Shown here: one piece after another, positions 27,376 to 36,443 of the stretch
Position numbering within the stretch: the first letter of the stretch is position 1
Layout of the letters: each line of letters begins with the position of its first letter
DNA from: CADEDH01 sp041394285
GTDB taxonomy: Bacteria; Actinomycetota; Acidimicrobiia; Acidimicrobiales; SZUA-35
Assembly: GCA_041394285.1 (NCBI GenBank)
Contig: JAWKIL010000013.1
Location: 62,001-126,000 of the forward strand
Direction of reading: 5' to 3'
DNA: 64,000 nt
Position numbers and translations under genes: made by a program
Notes under the pieces: generated by a model
Databases searched by the model: none
Seen by the model: only the letters and a program-made list of their open reading frames with translations
Told to the model about the DNA's origin: nothing

Positions 27376-28815
27376 GTGCCCGAGGCGAGCGACGACATCC
27401 TGGACCAGCTGGAACGTTTCCTGGCCGCCCAGCCCGACGTGGCCGCCCCGCCCCGGATCGAGCGACTGGAACGGGTGGGCGTCGGGCGGTCCCGGGAGAA
27501 CTGGCTGTTCGACGCGGTGTGGCCCGACGGCACCGTGGAGCCGCTGATCGTGCGGCGCGACCCCCGGGGCGGGCTGCTGGAGACGAGCCGGGCCGCCGAG
27601 TTCGCCGTGCTCCGGGCGCTGGAGGCCACGGCCGTGCCGGCGCCCCGGGTCCGCTGGCTCGACGCCGACGGGTCGCTGCTGGGCCGGCCGTCGCTGGTGA
27701 TGGTGCGGGAGCCCGGCGAGGTCGACTACTTCGTGGTCAACGGCGATCGGCCCTTGGCCGAGCGGGTGGACCTGGCCCAGCGGTTCTGCGACCTGCTCGC
27801 CACCCTCCATGCTGCCGACTGGGCCGCCGCCGGCCTGGGGGCCGTGCTGAGCGATCCGGGGCCGAAGGCGGCCCGGGCCGAGCTCGACGGATGGACGGCG
27901 ATCCTGCGCCGTGACCAGCAGGAACCGTGGCCCGAGCTGGAGGTGGCCCGCCGCTGGCTGGCCGCCACCGCCCCCCGGTCGGGCCGAACGGTGCTGGTCC
28001 ACGGTGACTTCAAGGCCGGCAACGTGCTGTTGGAGGGCGGCGACCGCCTCGTGGCCCTGCTCGACTGGGAGCTGGCCCACCTGGGCGACCCCATGGAGGA
28101 CCTCGGCTGGATCACCCAGCCCCTGCGCCTCCGGGAGCATCTCATCCCCGGGGTCTGGGGGCGGGAGGACCTGTTCGCCCGCTACCAGGCGGCCACCGGC
28201 ACCCCCGTCGATCCCGAATCGGTGGCCTGGTGGAACGTGCTGGCCTCGTACAAGACGGCGGTCATGCAGGTCAGCGGGCTGCGCTCGTTCCGGGAAGGCC
28301 GCAGCGACGAGCCCTACCGCCCCACCGCCGCCGTGCTCCGGGCCCTGCTCGACGCCGTGGCGCCGCCGTCCGAGGCCGAGCCGGCCAACGCCGGCCCGGT
28401 GGGCGCCGGCGCCGCCGACGACCACATCGTGAGCCAGCACCTGGCCGGGGCGCGGCGCCTGCTGGAGCAGGTGGCGGCCGACCCCGGTCTGTCGCCGGCC
28501 GGCGCCGCCGCCGTGGCCGATGCCCGGCGCCTCGTCCGCCAGGCCGCCACCGCCTGGCCCGACGCCCTGGCGTTCCTCGTCGACGACAACCGCCAGCTGG
28601 CCGAGCTGCTCACCGCTCTCGGCTCCGGTCCGGAGGTCGGGATCGATGACGGATCGGCTGCCGCGTCGGCGGTCGGCCCGGCCCACCGCCGCAACCTGGA
28701 GCTGCGGGGCCGCCTGGCCGACGCCGCCGACCAGCTCGACGCCGCCCAGGTCGCCACCGTCGCCCGGGCTCTGCGACACCGGCTCGACCGGGACCCCGCC
28801 AACCGTCGATCCTGA
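27376..28815 (+). CDS. Phosphotransferase (APH-like kinase) fused to a DUF6285-like tail
   Basis: 479 residues from a GTG at 27376. The kinase domain has ERVGVGRSRENWLF at the nucleotide loop, HGDFKAGNVL for catalysis and ALLDWELAHLGDPMEDLGW for the metal-binding Asp. This is the family of ACAD11-like and aminoglycoside-phosphotransferase-like enzymes often found near acyl-CoA genes. A Pro/Ala linker near residue 335 leads to a helical tail (VSQHLAGARRLLEQVA and RNLELRGRLADAADQLD) resembling the separate protein at 31205-31684. A substrate such as a hydroxyacyl-CoA is only a guess. Confidence 0.83.
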   Translation: MPEASDDILDQLERFLAAQPDVAAPPRIERLERVGVGRSRENWLFDAVWPDGTVEPLIVRRDPRGGLLETSRAAEFAVLRALEATAVPAPRVRWLDADGSLLGRPSLVMVREPGEVDYFVVNGDRPLAERVDLAQRFCDLLATLHAADWAAAGLGAVLSDPGPKAARAELDGWTAILRRDQQEPWPELEVARRWLAATAPRSGRTVLVHGDFKAGNVLLEGGDRLVALLDWELAHLGDPMEDLGWITQPLRLREHLIPGVWGREDLFARYQAATGTPVDPESVAWWNVLASYKTAVMQVSGLRSFREGRSDEPYRPTAAVLRALLDAVAPPSEAEPANAGPVGAGAADDHIVSQHLAGARRLLEQVAADPGLSPAGAAAVADARRLVRQAATAWPDALAFLVDDNRQLAELLTALGSGPEVGIDDGSAAASAVGPAHRRNLELRGRLADAADQLDAAQVATVARALRHRLDRDPANRRS

Positions 28816-28856
28816 TTCCCCCCCCTCCCCACCGTTCCCAGCCCGAGAGGACCACC

Positions 28857-30023
28857 GTGAGCAGCCCCGACCAGTCGCCCCTCGACGACGAGCCGACCCC
28901 CAGCCTCACCGTGTCCGACGGGCACTTCGCCGAGCAGTTCCCCCTGTCGCCCCTCGACGACTACATGATCCACCAGACCCCGGACCCGATCCGGGTGATG
29001 TGGTCGGGCGACCCCCGGGCCTACGAGCGGTACTGGATGGTGTGCCACGACCCGACCGGTGAGGTGCTGGTGGCCACCGGCGGCAGCTTCTACCCCAACC
29101 TCGACCGGGCCGAGGCCTACGCCATCGTCAACCACCAGGGCCGGCACACGTCGGTGCGGGGGTTCCGGGCCCTGGGCGTCGACCGGGCCGACCTGCGGAT
29201 CGGGCCCATCGCCCCCCGCATCATCCGGGGCATGCGCTGGTGGCGCTACATCCTGGAGCCGAACGAGTGGGGCGTCAGCCTCCAGATCGACTTCCACGAC
29301 ACCACCCGCCAGACCTTCCGGGAACCGCTGTCGAACCTGGCCGGCGGCTCGCCCCCGGGGCGGCGCAACGACGTGACCACCGGGTTCGAGAGCTTCGGCG
29401 TGGTGCACGGCTGGGTGGAGGTCGACGGGCGCCGCATCGAGATCCCGGCCGGGTCCCCCGGCACCCGGGACCGCCACTGGGGCGTCGGCCGGGGTGTGGG
29501 CGGGCCGGCCCTGTCGCTCGGCGGGCGGCTCCACGTGGGGGTGTCGGGCAATGCCTTCGTCGCCTTCCCGTCGTGGACGCTGTGGGGCGACCGGGTGTTC
29601 TACCCCTTCGGCGACCCCCGGCCGGGATCGGGGCGGGTGGCCAAGCCGTCGCGCCGACTCCGGTTCGAACCCGACACCCACATCTTCGTCGAGGGGGTGG
29701 TGGACTACACGCTCGACACGGGCGAAGTGAAGCAGGTCCACTACGAGCGGATCGGCAACCAGACGGCGTACCTGCGGTGCGGGATGTACGGGGGCACGCC
29801 CGACAGGGGGATCCATTCCGGCGGCTACGACGGGCCGGATCTGGTCGAGGGCGAGACCTACGACGTCAACCAGCCCGAGGTGCGGGCCCGGATCGCCGGG
29901 CTCGACGAGCACCTGTGCCGGGCGACGTGCAACGGGGAGACGGCCACCGGGCTCTACCAGCCGATCGACCCCACCGCCTACGAGCTGTGCGCCGCCGGCC
30001 GGCCCGGCTGGGCGTTCCTGTAG
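28857..30023 (+). CDS. Conserved hypothetical protein, beta-rich
   Basis: 388 residues from a GTG at 28857 with GAGAGGA upstream. No signal peptide or membrane helix. The sequence is rich in Trp, Tyr, Arg and Gly and in alternating beta-type segments (MVCHDPTGEVLVATGGSFYPN, RIIRGMRWWRYILEPNEWGVSLQIDFHDT, GTRDRHWGVGRGVGG). The pattern recalls lipocalin-like AttH/CrtC-type enzymes, but I do not recognise the family with confidence. It lies between two phosphotransferase genes, which suggests a shared lipid or xenobiotic acyl pathway (inference). Confidence 0.65.
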   Translation: MSSPDQSPLDDEPTPSLTVSDGHFAEQFPLSPLDDYMIHQTPDPIRVMWSGDPRAYERYWMVCHDPTGEVLVATGGSFYPNLDRAEAYAIVNHQGRHTSVRGFRALGVDRADLRIGPIAPRIIRGMRWWRYILEPNEWGVSLQIDFHDTTRQTFREPLSNLAGGSPPGRRNDVTTGFESFGVVHGWVEVDGRRIEIPAGSPGTRDRHWGVGRGVGGPALSLGGRLHVGVSGNAFVAFPSWTLWGDRVFYPFGDPRPGSGRVAKPSRRLRFEPDTHIFVEGVVDYTLDTGEVKQVHYERIGNQTAYLRCGMYGGTPDRGIHSGGYDGPDLVEGETYDVNQPEVRARIAGLDEHLCRATCNGETATGLYQPIDPTAYELCAAGRPGWAFL

Positions 30024-30044
30024 GGCCACCCCCGGTTGAGATCA

Positions 30045-30097
30045 CCGAAATTAGGAGCCTCGACCGCGCTCAGCGCCGCTTTTCCTCCTAATTTCGG
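30045..30097. repeat. Intergenic hairpin 2
   Basis: Perfect 13-base arms CCGAAATTAGGAG (30045-30057) and CTCCTAATTTCGG (30085-30097) around a 27-base loop that contains GCGCTCAGCGC. The AT-rich arms stand out in this GC-rich sequence. It ends six bases before the GTG of the next gene and could terminate transcription of the preceding one or mask the ribosome-binding site. Confidence 0.75.
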
Positions 30098-30102
30098 CGG
30101 CG

Positions 30103-31149
30103 GTGCCTGATGTCGTGACCCACACTGCGATGCACAGCGGGCTGGAGGCGTTCCTGGTCGCGGCCGAGGGCCAGGCCGTGTCGGTGGCCGACCTGGCCCC
30201 GATCTCGTCGGTGGGCAACGCCCGGGACCCGTGGGGCTTCACCGCCCGGTGGGCCGACGGCCGCGAGGCCCGGTGCGTGATGCTGGTGAAGGCCGAGGCC
30301 GGCCAGCTGGAGACCGAGCTGGGGCCCGAGTTCCACACGCTGGCCCGGCTGGAGGGCAGCGGGGTGCCGGCACCGCCGGCCCTGTGGCTCGACGAGGCCG
30401 GCGACGCGTTCGGGCGACCGTTCTTCGTGACCGGCTGGGTGCCGGGCACGGCCGAGACCCGGTCGTTGCGCCAGCCCGAGCACCACGCCGCCAACCGGGT
30501 GATCGCCCACGAGCTGGCGGCGGCGGCCGCCCGGCTGCACGCCGTGGACGTGGGGCCGTTCACCCACCTGCCGGCGGCCACGGCGGCCACGGCGGCGGCG
30601 AACCAGCTGGCGGCGTGGCGGGCCCAGTTCGAGCGGCACCGGCTCGAGCCCCACCCCGGGCTCGTGTACTGCTTCGAGTGGCTGTCGGCCCGGGCGCCGG
30701 TCGCTGCCCGGGTGTCGGTGGTGCACGGCGACCTGCGCTTCGGCAACCTCCTCGCCCACCAGGGGCACCTGACGGCCCTGCTCGACTGGGAGATGGTGCA
30801 CCTGGGCGACCCCATCGAAGATCTGGGTTGGGTGTACCGAGACGTGTGGACGCCGGCCGCCGCCTGCCCCTACGACGAGTTCCTGGCCGCCTACGCCGAC
30901 GCCGGCGGGGTGCCCTACACGGCCGAGCACCTGCGGTGGTGGCGGATCTTCGGCGAGGTCAAGCACAGCGTGATCTCGCTCACCGCCACCCGGTCGTTCG
31001 CCATGGACGGGGCCAGCGTCCGCCACGCCAACCGGTCGGCCACCGTGCCCGGCTTCCTGCAGACGGCCCTGGGGCTGATCGCCGAAGCCGAGCTCGACGC
31101 CGCCGGCGCCACCCGCCCCGGCGCCCAGGGGGCCCACGACCCGTGCTGA
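30103..31149 (+). CDS. Phosphotransferase family protein (APH-like)
   Basis: 348 residues from a GTG at 30103. The kinase motifs are HGDLRFGNLLAH and ALLDWEMVHLGDPIEDLGW. The N-terminal lobe has VGNARDPWGFTARWADG and GRPFFVTGWVPG. It is a paralogue of the protein at 27376-28815, without the C-terminal tail. The tail domain is instead found as the separate next gene. Such genes cluster with acyl-CoA dehydrogenases in actinobacteria; none is in this window. Confidence 0.82.
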   Translation: MPDVVTHTAMHSGLEAFLVAAEGQAVSVADLAPISSVGNARDPWGFTARWADGREARCVMLVKAEAGQLETELGPEFHTLARLEGSGVPAPPALWLDEAGDAFGRPFFVTGWVPGTAETRSLRQPEHHAANRVIAHELAAAAARLHAVDVGPFTHLPAATAATAAANQLAAWRAQFERHRLEPHPGLVYCFEWLSARAPVAARVSVVHGDLRFGNLLAHQGHLTALLDWEMVHLGDPIEDLGWVYRDVWTPAAACPYDEFLAAYADAGGVPYTAEHLRWWRIFGEVKHSVISLTATRSFAMDGASVRHANRSATVPGFLQTALGLIAEAELDAAGATRPGAQGAHDPC

Positions 31150-31204
31150 ACCCGTCGCTCCCCCACCGCATCCCCACCCGACCCAGCAGCAATAGGCGGC
31201 CACG

Positions 31205-31684
31205 GTGCTGAACCCGTCGGTGGATGAGCTGCTGGCCGGTATGGCCGACGGGCTGGCCGCCACCGTGCTCCCGGCGCTGCCGCCGGGCCCGGCCCGGGAC
31301 GAGCTGCTGGCCGCCATCGCCCTCACCCGCCGGGTGGCCCGGGCCGTGCCCCGGCTCGCCCCGTTCCTCCACGCCGACACGGCCGACCTGGCCGCCACCC
31401 TCCCCCGGCTGTGGGCCGCGCTCGGCCTCGACGAGCCGGCCGCCGGCCCCGTGGCCGACGCCCTGGCCCTGGCCCGCTCGCTCCCGCCCGAGCCGCCGCC
31501 GTCGGCCACCGCGCTGGCGGCGGCCGACCTGGCCCTGCGAGAGGCGGCCGCCGACCTGGCCACCCGCCTGGCCGGGGGCGCCGGACCGCCGGACGCCGGG
31601 GCCGAGCTGCGGGCTCTGCTGGAGCGCCTGGCCGCCCGGGAGGCGGGCGAGCTACGCCTGTCGCCCTGGGTCCCGCTGCGCTGA
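31205..31684 (+). CDS. DUF6285-like helical protein
   Basis: 159 residues from a GTG at 31205. All helical and rich in Ala/Leu/Arg (LPPGPARDELLAAIALTRRVARAVP and a C-terminal AAREAGELRLSPWVPLR). It resembles the tail of the larger phosphotransferase at 27376-28815 and follows a tail-less phosphotransferase, so the two probably act together. The DUF6285 label comes from context and general resemblance and is tentative. Function unknown. Confidence 0.6.
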   Translation: MLNPSVDELLAGMADGLAATVLPALPPGPARDELLAAIALTRRVARAVPRLAPFLHADTADLAATLPRLWAALGLDEPAAGPVADALALARSLPPEPPPSATALAAADLALREAAADLATRLAGGAGPPDAGAELRALLERLAAREAGELRLSPWVPLR

Positions 31685-31702
31685 CCCGGACCGGAGCACA
31701 AA

Positions 31703-31780
31703 CCGCGACACAGTTCGAAGCGACGTCGCGATGAGAGCGCTGAGCGCACAGTTCGCGGCACTGTTCGAACTGTGTCGCGG
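31703..31780. repeat. Intergenic hairpin 3 (CAGTTCGAA type)
   Basis: Perfect 17-base arms CCGCGACACAGTTCGAA (31703-31719) and TTCGAACTGTGTCGCGG (31764-31780) around a 44-base loop containing GCGCTGAGCGC and a further ACAGTTCGCGG. The arm core CAGTTCGAA is shared with hairpin 4. It lies between two plus-strand genes. Confidence 0.78.
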
Positions 31781-31831
31781 ATGGAGCGGTACGGGCGGGC
31801 GCCGTCGGCGAGGCGGCACTAGCGTTGGTGC

Positions 31832-32506
31832 ATGACGACGACAGACGCGGGGCTCGGGTTCGGTGACGTGATCACGTCGGTGGAGGGGCTCCGGGAGATC
31901 TACCGGGAACCCCACAAGCTGGCCGCCAACAAGGCGACCGACCATCTCGACCAGGGATGCCGGGACTTCATCGCCCTGTCGACCATGGTGCTCGTCGGCA
32001 CGGCCGACCTCGACGGCCGCCAGGACGTGTCGCCCCGGGGTGGCCCGGCCGGCTTCGTGCGGGTGCTCGACGACCACCGCCTGGCCATCCCCGACCTCAA
32101 CGGCAACAACCGGCTCGACTCGCTGCAGAACGTGGTGGCCACCGGCGAGATCTCGCTGTTGTTCCTGATCCCGGGCCTGGGCGAGACCCTGCGGGCCAAC
32201 GGCGAGGCCTGCATCACCACCGATCCCGCCGTGCTCGACCAGTTCACCGACCAGCTCCGCCGTCCAGCGTCGGCCATCGGGGTCCGGGTGCGGGAGGCCT
32301 ACATCCACTGCGCCAAGTCGCTACGCCGGGCCGGCCTGTGGCAGCCCGAGACGTGGCCCGGCCCCGCCGAGCGCCCGTCGCCGGCCCAGATCCTGCTGCG
32401 CCACACCGGGGGCGAGGGCAAGGTCACGGCCGAGCAGGTGGAGGCCGGCCTGGAGGACGCCTACGTCCGCGACCTCGCCGCCGACCGCCCCGGCTCAGCC
32501 GACTGA
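31832..32506 (+). CDS. PPOX-type flavoprotein, MSMEG_1061-like
   Basis: 224 residues, ATG at 31832. It shows the pattern of this FMN-binding group: an N-terminal helix (VEGLREIYREPHKLAANKATDHLD), the split-barrel strands FIALSTMVLVGTADLDGRQDVSPRGGPAGFVRVLDD, and RLAIPDLNGNNRLDSLQNVVATGEISLLFLIPG. A C-terminal extension has AYIHCAKSLRRAGLW. It may use FMN or F420, and the substrate is unknown. It converges with the MBL-fold gene across hairpin 4. Confidence 0.85.
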   Translation: MTTTDAGLGFGDVITSVEGLREIYREPHKLAANKATDHLDQGCRDFIALSTMVLVGTADLDGRQDVSPRGGPAGFVRVLDDHRLAIPDLNGNNRLDSLQNVVATGEISLLFLIPGLGETLRANGEACITTDPAVLDQFTDQLRRPASAIGVRVREAYIHCAKSLRRAGLWQPETWPGPAERPSPAQILLRHTGGEGKVTAEQVEAGLEDAYVRDLAADRPGSAD

Positions 32507-32563
32507 TCGACTCTGCCCCGCCAGCCTGATCACCCCGCCGGAGCACCAGCGACATCGGGACCT

Positions 32564-32626
32564 CAGTTCGAACCGTGTACCGACATGTACCTCCGGGAGG
32601 AACATCGGGGTGCGCGGTTCGAACTG
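32564..32626. repeat. Intergenic hairpin 4 (CAGTTCGAA type), probable bidirectional terminator
   Basis: Arms CAGTTCGAACC (32564-32574) and GGTTCGAACTG (32616-32626) are perfect, and ACATCGG / CCGGATGT extends the stem imperfectly. It lies between two convergent genes. The arm core matches hairpin 3. Confidence 0.65.
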
Positions 32627-32658
32627 CGCGCCGGATGTGACACCAGAGCCGGAACCGG

Positions 32659-33558
32659 TCAGAGGCCGGCGAAGACCTGGTACCCGTCGAGGTAGCCGGG
32701 TTCGGCCAGCTCGCAGCGGGGAAGCCACCGGCTCAGCTCCTCCCGGATGGGCGCCGTGTCGGTGTCGATCGAGAACCCGGGAAGCCAGTCGTCGTGGTGG
32801 CTCAGGATCACCCGCTTGGGCCGCAGCAGCGACGCCTGGCGGGCCACGAACTGGGCCAGCGACCCCTGGATCGGCTCGCCGTCGACGTTGCCCCGGCCGG
32901 CAGCGGCGATGATGGCCACGTCGGGCCGCAGATCCCGCACGATGCCCGACCAGTGCCCCGACGTGTCCTGGTACAGCAGCGACCCCTCGGGCGTGTCGAA
33001 CAGGAACACCAGCGAGTGGCCGTCGCCCCGGGGCTTCTGGTCCGACACCCGCAGGTGCTCCCGCGTCGCCTCGCCCAGCGACCCGATGTGCTCGAACAGC
33101 CCGGCGAAGCGGGCCTGGCGCTCCTGGTGGGTGAGCCACAGGTCACCCAGGCACACCTCGTCGGCCGGGTGCATGCCCTGGTGCGACCACACGCAGGAGT
33201 GCAGGCTGGGGTAGATCGACACGGCCAGCCCGTCGGCCAGCGCCACCCGTTCCCCGCCCGCCACCGGCATGAGCTGGCGCAGGGGCACGCCCACGCTCTC
33301 CATCACCCGCACCGTCTCGTGCGAACCGATGATCGTGGCCCCGGTGCGGGCCGCGATCCGCTCCGCCCCCCACAGGTGGTCGAAGTGGGAGTGGCCCACC
33401 ACGATCCAGTCGCAGCGGTCGATGTCGTCGGCCACCACCGGCGGCTGGGGCCCGGCCGCTCCCGGCACCCGGTCGATGTAGGCGTCGAGGAAGATCACCG
33501 TGTCGCCCACCGTGAGGCGGTAGGTGGCACAGCCGTACCAGTCGAGCGTGGCTCCCAT
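32659..33558 (-). CDS. MBL-fold metallohydrolase
   Basis: 299 residues, ATG at 33558. It begins GATLDWYGCATYRL and has the metal motif HSHFDHLWG, later metal-ligand candidates in SLHSCVWSH and a C-terminal ILSHHDDWLP, the UlaG/L-ascorbate-lactonase-like arrangement. It is probably a cytoplasmic hydrolase. It ends convergent to the PPOX gene, and the LLM oxidoreductase gene lies upstream with a gap of 13 bases, so these two form an operon. Confidence 0.85.
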   Translation of the reverse strand: MGATLDWYGCATYRLTVGDTVIFLDAYIDRVPGAAGPQPPVVADDIDRCDWIVVGHSHFDHLWGAERIAARTGATIIGSHETVRVMESVGVPLRQLMPVAGGERVALADGLAVSIYPSLHSCVWSHQGMHPADEVCLGDLWLTHQERQARFAGLFEHIGSLGEATREHLRVSDQKPRGDGHSLVFLFDTPEGSLLYQDTSGHWSGIVRDLRPDVAIIAAAGRGNVDGEPIQGSLAQFVARQASLLRPKRVILSHHDDWLPGFSIDTDTAPIREELSRWLPRCELAEPGYLDGYQVFAGL

Positions 33559-33571
33559 CAGCAGGCTCCGA

Positions 33572-34918
33572 TCATAGGGCGTTGATGTACTTGAGGCCGC
33601 TGCGGTCCACCACGTCGTCCCGGGCCGCCCCCAACGGGATCTTCACCGACCCCGGCTCCCGCTGGAACTGGTCCACCAGGCCGATCGAGGCGGCGTGGTC
33701 ACGCATGTCGGGCACCACGTGCTCGGTCAGCAGCTCCATCGAGCGCATGCGGTCCTCGTTGGACACCGGGCCCTGGATGTGGAGGAAGATCACCACGCCG
33801 GGCCGCACGATCGACATGACCCGCTTCATCTTCGTTGCCACCTGGTCGGGCGTGCCCACCAGCACCGTGTGGGCGTCCTGGGCCCGCTGCAGGCCCCGGT
33901 ACAGCTTCTGGCGGATCGACTCCAGGTCTTCGGGCTCGGAGTCGTCGGGCCGGTTGTCGCCCACCATGTTGGCCTTGCGGGCGGTGGCCAGCCCGGTCCA
34001 GGTGGTGGCGTTGACCCCGGCTTCGGCCAGGCGCCGGGTGGCGGCCTTCGAGTTGTAGCCCGGGGGCAGGGTGTGCTCGGGCCGGCTGAAGGCGTTCTGC
34101 CCCCCGCCGAACACGAACCCCTTGCCCAGCTCCTGGGCCTTGTCTTCGGAGTCGGCGCAGAACACGGGGATGACGTAGCCGAAGTTCTCGGGGCCGGCCT
34201 GCAGGCCGTTGGCCGCCGCCCGGTCCGCGTACAGGTCCCACAGCTCGGTGGTGGGGCCGATGGCGGTGCCGAGCCCGATGTAGGGATAGCCGCGGTCGGC
34301 TGCCCACAGGACGGTCTCGGGCGACAGCACACCGGGCATCCAGATCGGCGGGTGCGGCTTCTGGAACGGCAGGGCCCACGGGTTCACGTGGCGGTAGTGG
34401 AAGTGCTTGCCCTCGTAGCGCCAGGGGCCGGGGCGGGTCCAGGCCTGGATGATGAACTCGTGGGCCTCGTCGAGGTACTCCCGGTTGTAGGCCGGGTTGG
34501 CGTTGTTGAAGAACTGCTCGGCCCCGGCCCCCCGCACCCAGCCGCTGATCAGGCGGCCCCGGGAGATCAGGTCGATCGTGGCCAGCTCCTCGGCCAGCCG
34601 CAGGGGGTGCTTGTTGACCGGCAGCGGGTTGCCGATGAGGGCGATCCGGGCCTTGGAGGTGATGCGGGCCAGGATCGCGGCCTCGACGTTCTGCACGCTG
34701 CCCATGCAGATGGGGTTGCCGTGGTGCTCGTTGAGGGCGAGCACATCGAAGCCCTGCTCCTCGGCCGCCTGGTACTCGTCGAGCCAGTGGTTGTAGTCGT
34801 CGGCCGCCCGCAGGTGGTCGAAGCGGTCGTTGGGTAGGGCGAAGAAGGCCTTGTTGCGCAGGACGTCGTCCTCGTCGAGCCACCGGTAGGGACGTTCGGT
34901 GAAGTAGCCGATCTGCAT
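33572..34918 (-). CDS. LLM-class flavin-dependent oxidoreductase
   Basis: 448 residues, ATG at 34918. A bacterial-luciferase-like TIM barrel: MQIGYFTERPYRW, GFDVLALNEHHGNP, ARIALIGNPLPVNKHPLRLAEELATIDLISRGRLISGWVRG, and a C-terminal TVLVGTPDQVATKM. The family uses reduced FMN or F420 to oxidise or monooxygenate organic substrates. Several charged insertions, including DNRPDDSEPEDLE, are typical of the longer actinobacterial members. Co-transcribed with the MBL-fold hydrolase, so both may act in one degradative pathway (inference). Confidence 0.88.
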   Translation of the reverse strand: MQIGYFTERPYRWLDEDDVLRNKAFFALPNDRFDHLRAADDYNHWLDEYQAAEEQGFDVLALNEHHGNPICMGSVQNVEAAILARITSKARIALIGNPLPVNKHPLRLAEELATIDLISRGRLISGWVRGAGAEQFFNNANPAYNREYLDEAHEFIIQAWTRPGPWRYEGKHFHYRHVNPWALPFQKPHPPIWMPGVLSPETVLWAADRGYPYIGLGTAIGPTTELWDLYADRAAANGLQAGPENFGYVIPVFCADSEDKAQELGKGFVFGGGQNAFSRPEHTLPPGYNSKAATRRLAEAGVNATTWTGLATARKANMVGDNRPDDSEPEDLESIRQKLYRGLQRAQDAHTVLVGTPDQVATKMKRVMSIVRPGVVIFLHIQGPVSNEDRMRSMELLTEHVVPDMRDHAASIGLVDQFQREPGSVKIPLGAARDDVVDRSGLKYINAL

Positions 34919-34961
34919 GCCTGGTGACCCCCCTGAGCCGGTTGCGACGCCGGCGCCCAGA

Positions 34962-35477
34962 CTACTTGCCCCGGTTCAGCCGCACGATCTCGGCGTTGAG
35001 GGCGGCGGCGAAGCTCACCCAGGCCAGGTAGGGAACGAACAGCCCGCCGGCCCGCTTGTCGACCGACCAGAACCGGGCCGCGGTGAGGGCCACGGCCACC
35101 CACAGCCCGCCCATCTCGCCCAGGGCCCAGGCCGGGCGGCGGGCCCCGAAGAAGAGCGGCGACCAGATGGCGTTGAGCACGAGCTGGAGGCCGAACAGGA
35201 TCATCGAGGTGCGCCGCCGCCCGCCGTTGCTGCGCCACACCAGCCAGGCGGCAACACCCATCAGCAGGTAGAGGACGGTCCAGACCGGGCCGAACACCCA
35301 GTTGGGCGGGTTGAACGACGGTTTGCGGAGCCGGGCGTACCAGGTGTCGATCGATCGTTGGTTGAACGGGACGCCGACCAGGCCGGCCGCCTCGCACAGG
35401 GCGACGAATCCGGCCAGGGCCAACCATGGCCGGGCTTCTGGGTCGGGGCCGGCATGAAGGTGGCTGATGCTCGTCAC
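34962..35477 (-). CDS. tspO: TspO/MBR family protein
   Basis: 171 residues from a GTG at 35477. The frame stays open to 35591, but that would overlap the divergent enoyl-CoA hydratase start and the extra residues look non-coding. Five membrane helices with TspO signatures: WYARLRKPSFNPPNWVFGPVWTVLYLLMG, WSPLFFGARRPAWAL, and VPYLAWVSFAAALNAEIVRLN. TspO proteins bind porphyrins and other lipophilic ligands and help control tetrapyrrole or stress levels. Confidence 0.9.
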   Translation of the reverse strand: MTSISHLHAGPDPEARPWLALAGFVALCEAAGLVGVPFNQRSIDTWYARLRKPSFNPPNWVFGPVWTVLYLLMGVAAWLVWRSNGGRRRTSMILFGLQLVLNAIWSPLFFGARRPAWALGEMGGLWVAVALTAARFWSVDKRAGGLFVPYLAWVSFAAALNAEIVRLNRGK

Positions 35478-35538
35478 GACTGGCCCGGTACCCGGGCCGG
35501 CGTGGCCGTAATCCGACCGGTCACCTAGGGTCGGGACC

Positions 35539-36369
35539 ATGAGCGGACCGGAGCGCACCGACGGCGGCCTGATCGTGGAGGTGCGGGACAAGGTGGCCTA
35601 CGCCACCATCGACCGACCGGAGCGGATGAACGCCATCTCGGTGGGTCTGGCCGACGATCTGGTGGACGCGTTCGACGCCTTCTCCACCGATCGCGACGTG
35701 TGGGCCGTGGTGCTGTCGGCCACCGGCGAGCGGGCCTTCTGCGCCGGCGCCGACCTGAAGGACATGGGTGCTGCCGACGCGGCCCGGGCCGGTGGCGGCG
35801 GGCGGCCCTCGGGGGGCCGGCGGCCGGGAGCGGTGCCGATGACCGGGTCCCGCCGTAACTTCTTCGAGGTGATCCTGGAGTGTTCGAAGCCGACGGTGGC
35901 CTCGGTGTTCGGCTGGGCCATGGGCGGCGGATGCGAGCTGGCCGTCGCCTGCGACGTCCGCATCGCCGCCGACGACCTCCGGATCGGCATGCCCGAGGCC
36001 AAGCGGGGCCTGGGGGCCAACTTCGGCTCGGTGGTGCTGCCCCGGGTGGTCCCCCTCGGGGTGGCCTATCAGATGCTCTACACGGGCGAGCCGGTCGACG
36101 CCGCCACCGCCCTGCACTGGGGGCTGGTGCAACAGGTGGTGCCCCGGGCCGACCTGGCCGAGCGCACCGAAGCCCTGGTGCGCTCGATCGTGGCCAACGC
36201 CCCGCTCACCACCCAGCGCTACAAGGCCATGATCACCAAGGGCCGGGACCTGCCGGTGTCGGCTGCGCTGCGCCTCAACGCCGGCCCCAACCCCTACCTG
36301 TCGGAGGACCGCAAGGAGGGCGTGGCCGCCTTCCTGGAGAAGCGCACCCCCAACTGGCAGGCCCGCTGA
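35539..36369 (+). CDS. Enoyl-CoA hydratase/isomerase family protein
   Basis: 276 residues, ATG at 35539. Crotonase motifs are clear: YATIDRPERMNAIS, AFCAGADLKDMG (oxyanion and CoA site), GWAMGGGCELAVACDVRIA with the first catalytic Glu, and GMPEAKRGLGANFGS with the second. Both glutamates are present, so hydratase activity is plausible. A Gly/Arg-rich insertion (ARAGGGGRPSGGRRPGAV) lies after the CoA loop. It would act in fatty-acid or other acyl-CoA catabolism in the cytoplasm. Confidence 0.9.
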   Translation: MSGPERTDGGLIVEVRDKVAYATIDRPERMNAISVGLADDLVDAFDAFSTDRDVWAVVLSATGERAFCAGADLKDMGAADAARAGGGGRPSGGRRPGAVPMTGSRRNFFEVILECSKPTVASVFGWAMGGGCELAVACDVRIAADDLRIGMPEAKRGLGANFGSVVLPRVVPLGVAYQMLYTGEPVDAATALHWGLVQQVVPRADLAERTEALVRSIVANAPLTTQRYKAMITKGRDLPVSAALRLNAGPNPYLSEDRKEGVAAFLEKRTPNWQAR

Positions 36370-36443
36370 CCGGGCCCGGTCCGGGCGGGACCGGGTCGGC
36401 TGAGCTTGCCCGGTGGAGCCCGGACGGGGCAGCCTCGGGGGCG

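Noticed and set aside
32600..32640. tRNA-like T-loop sequence GGTTCGAA
   Set aside because: It is one arm of hairpin 4; no acceptor stem, anticodon arm or CCA context fits around it.
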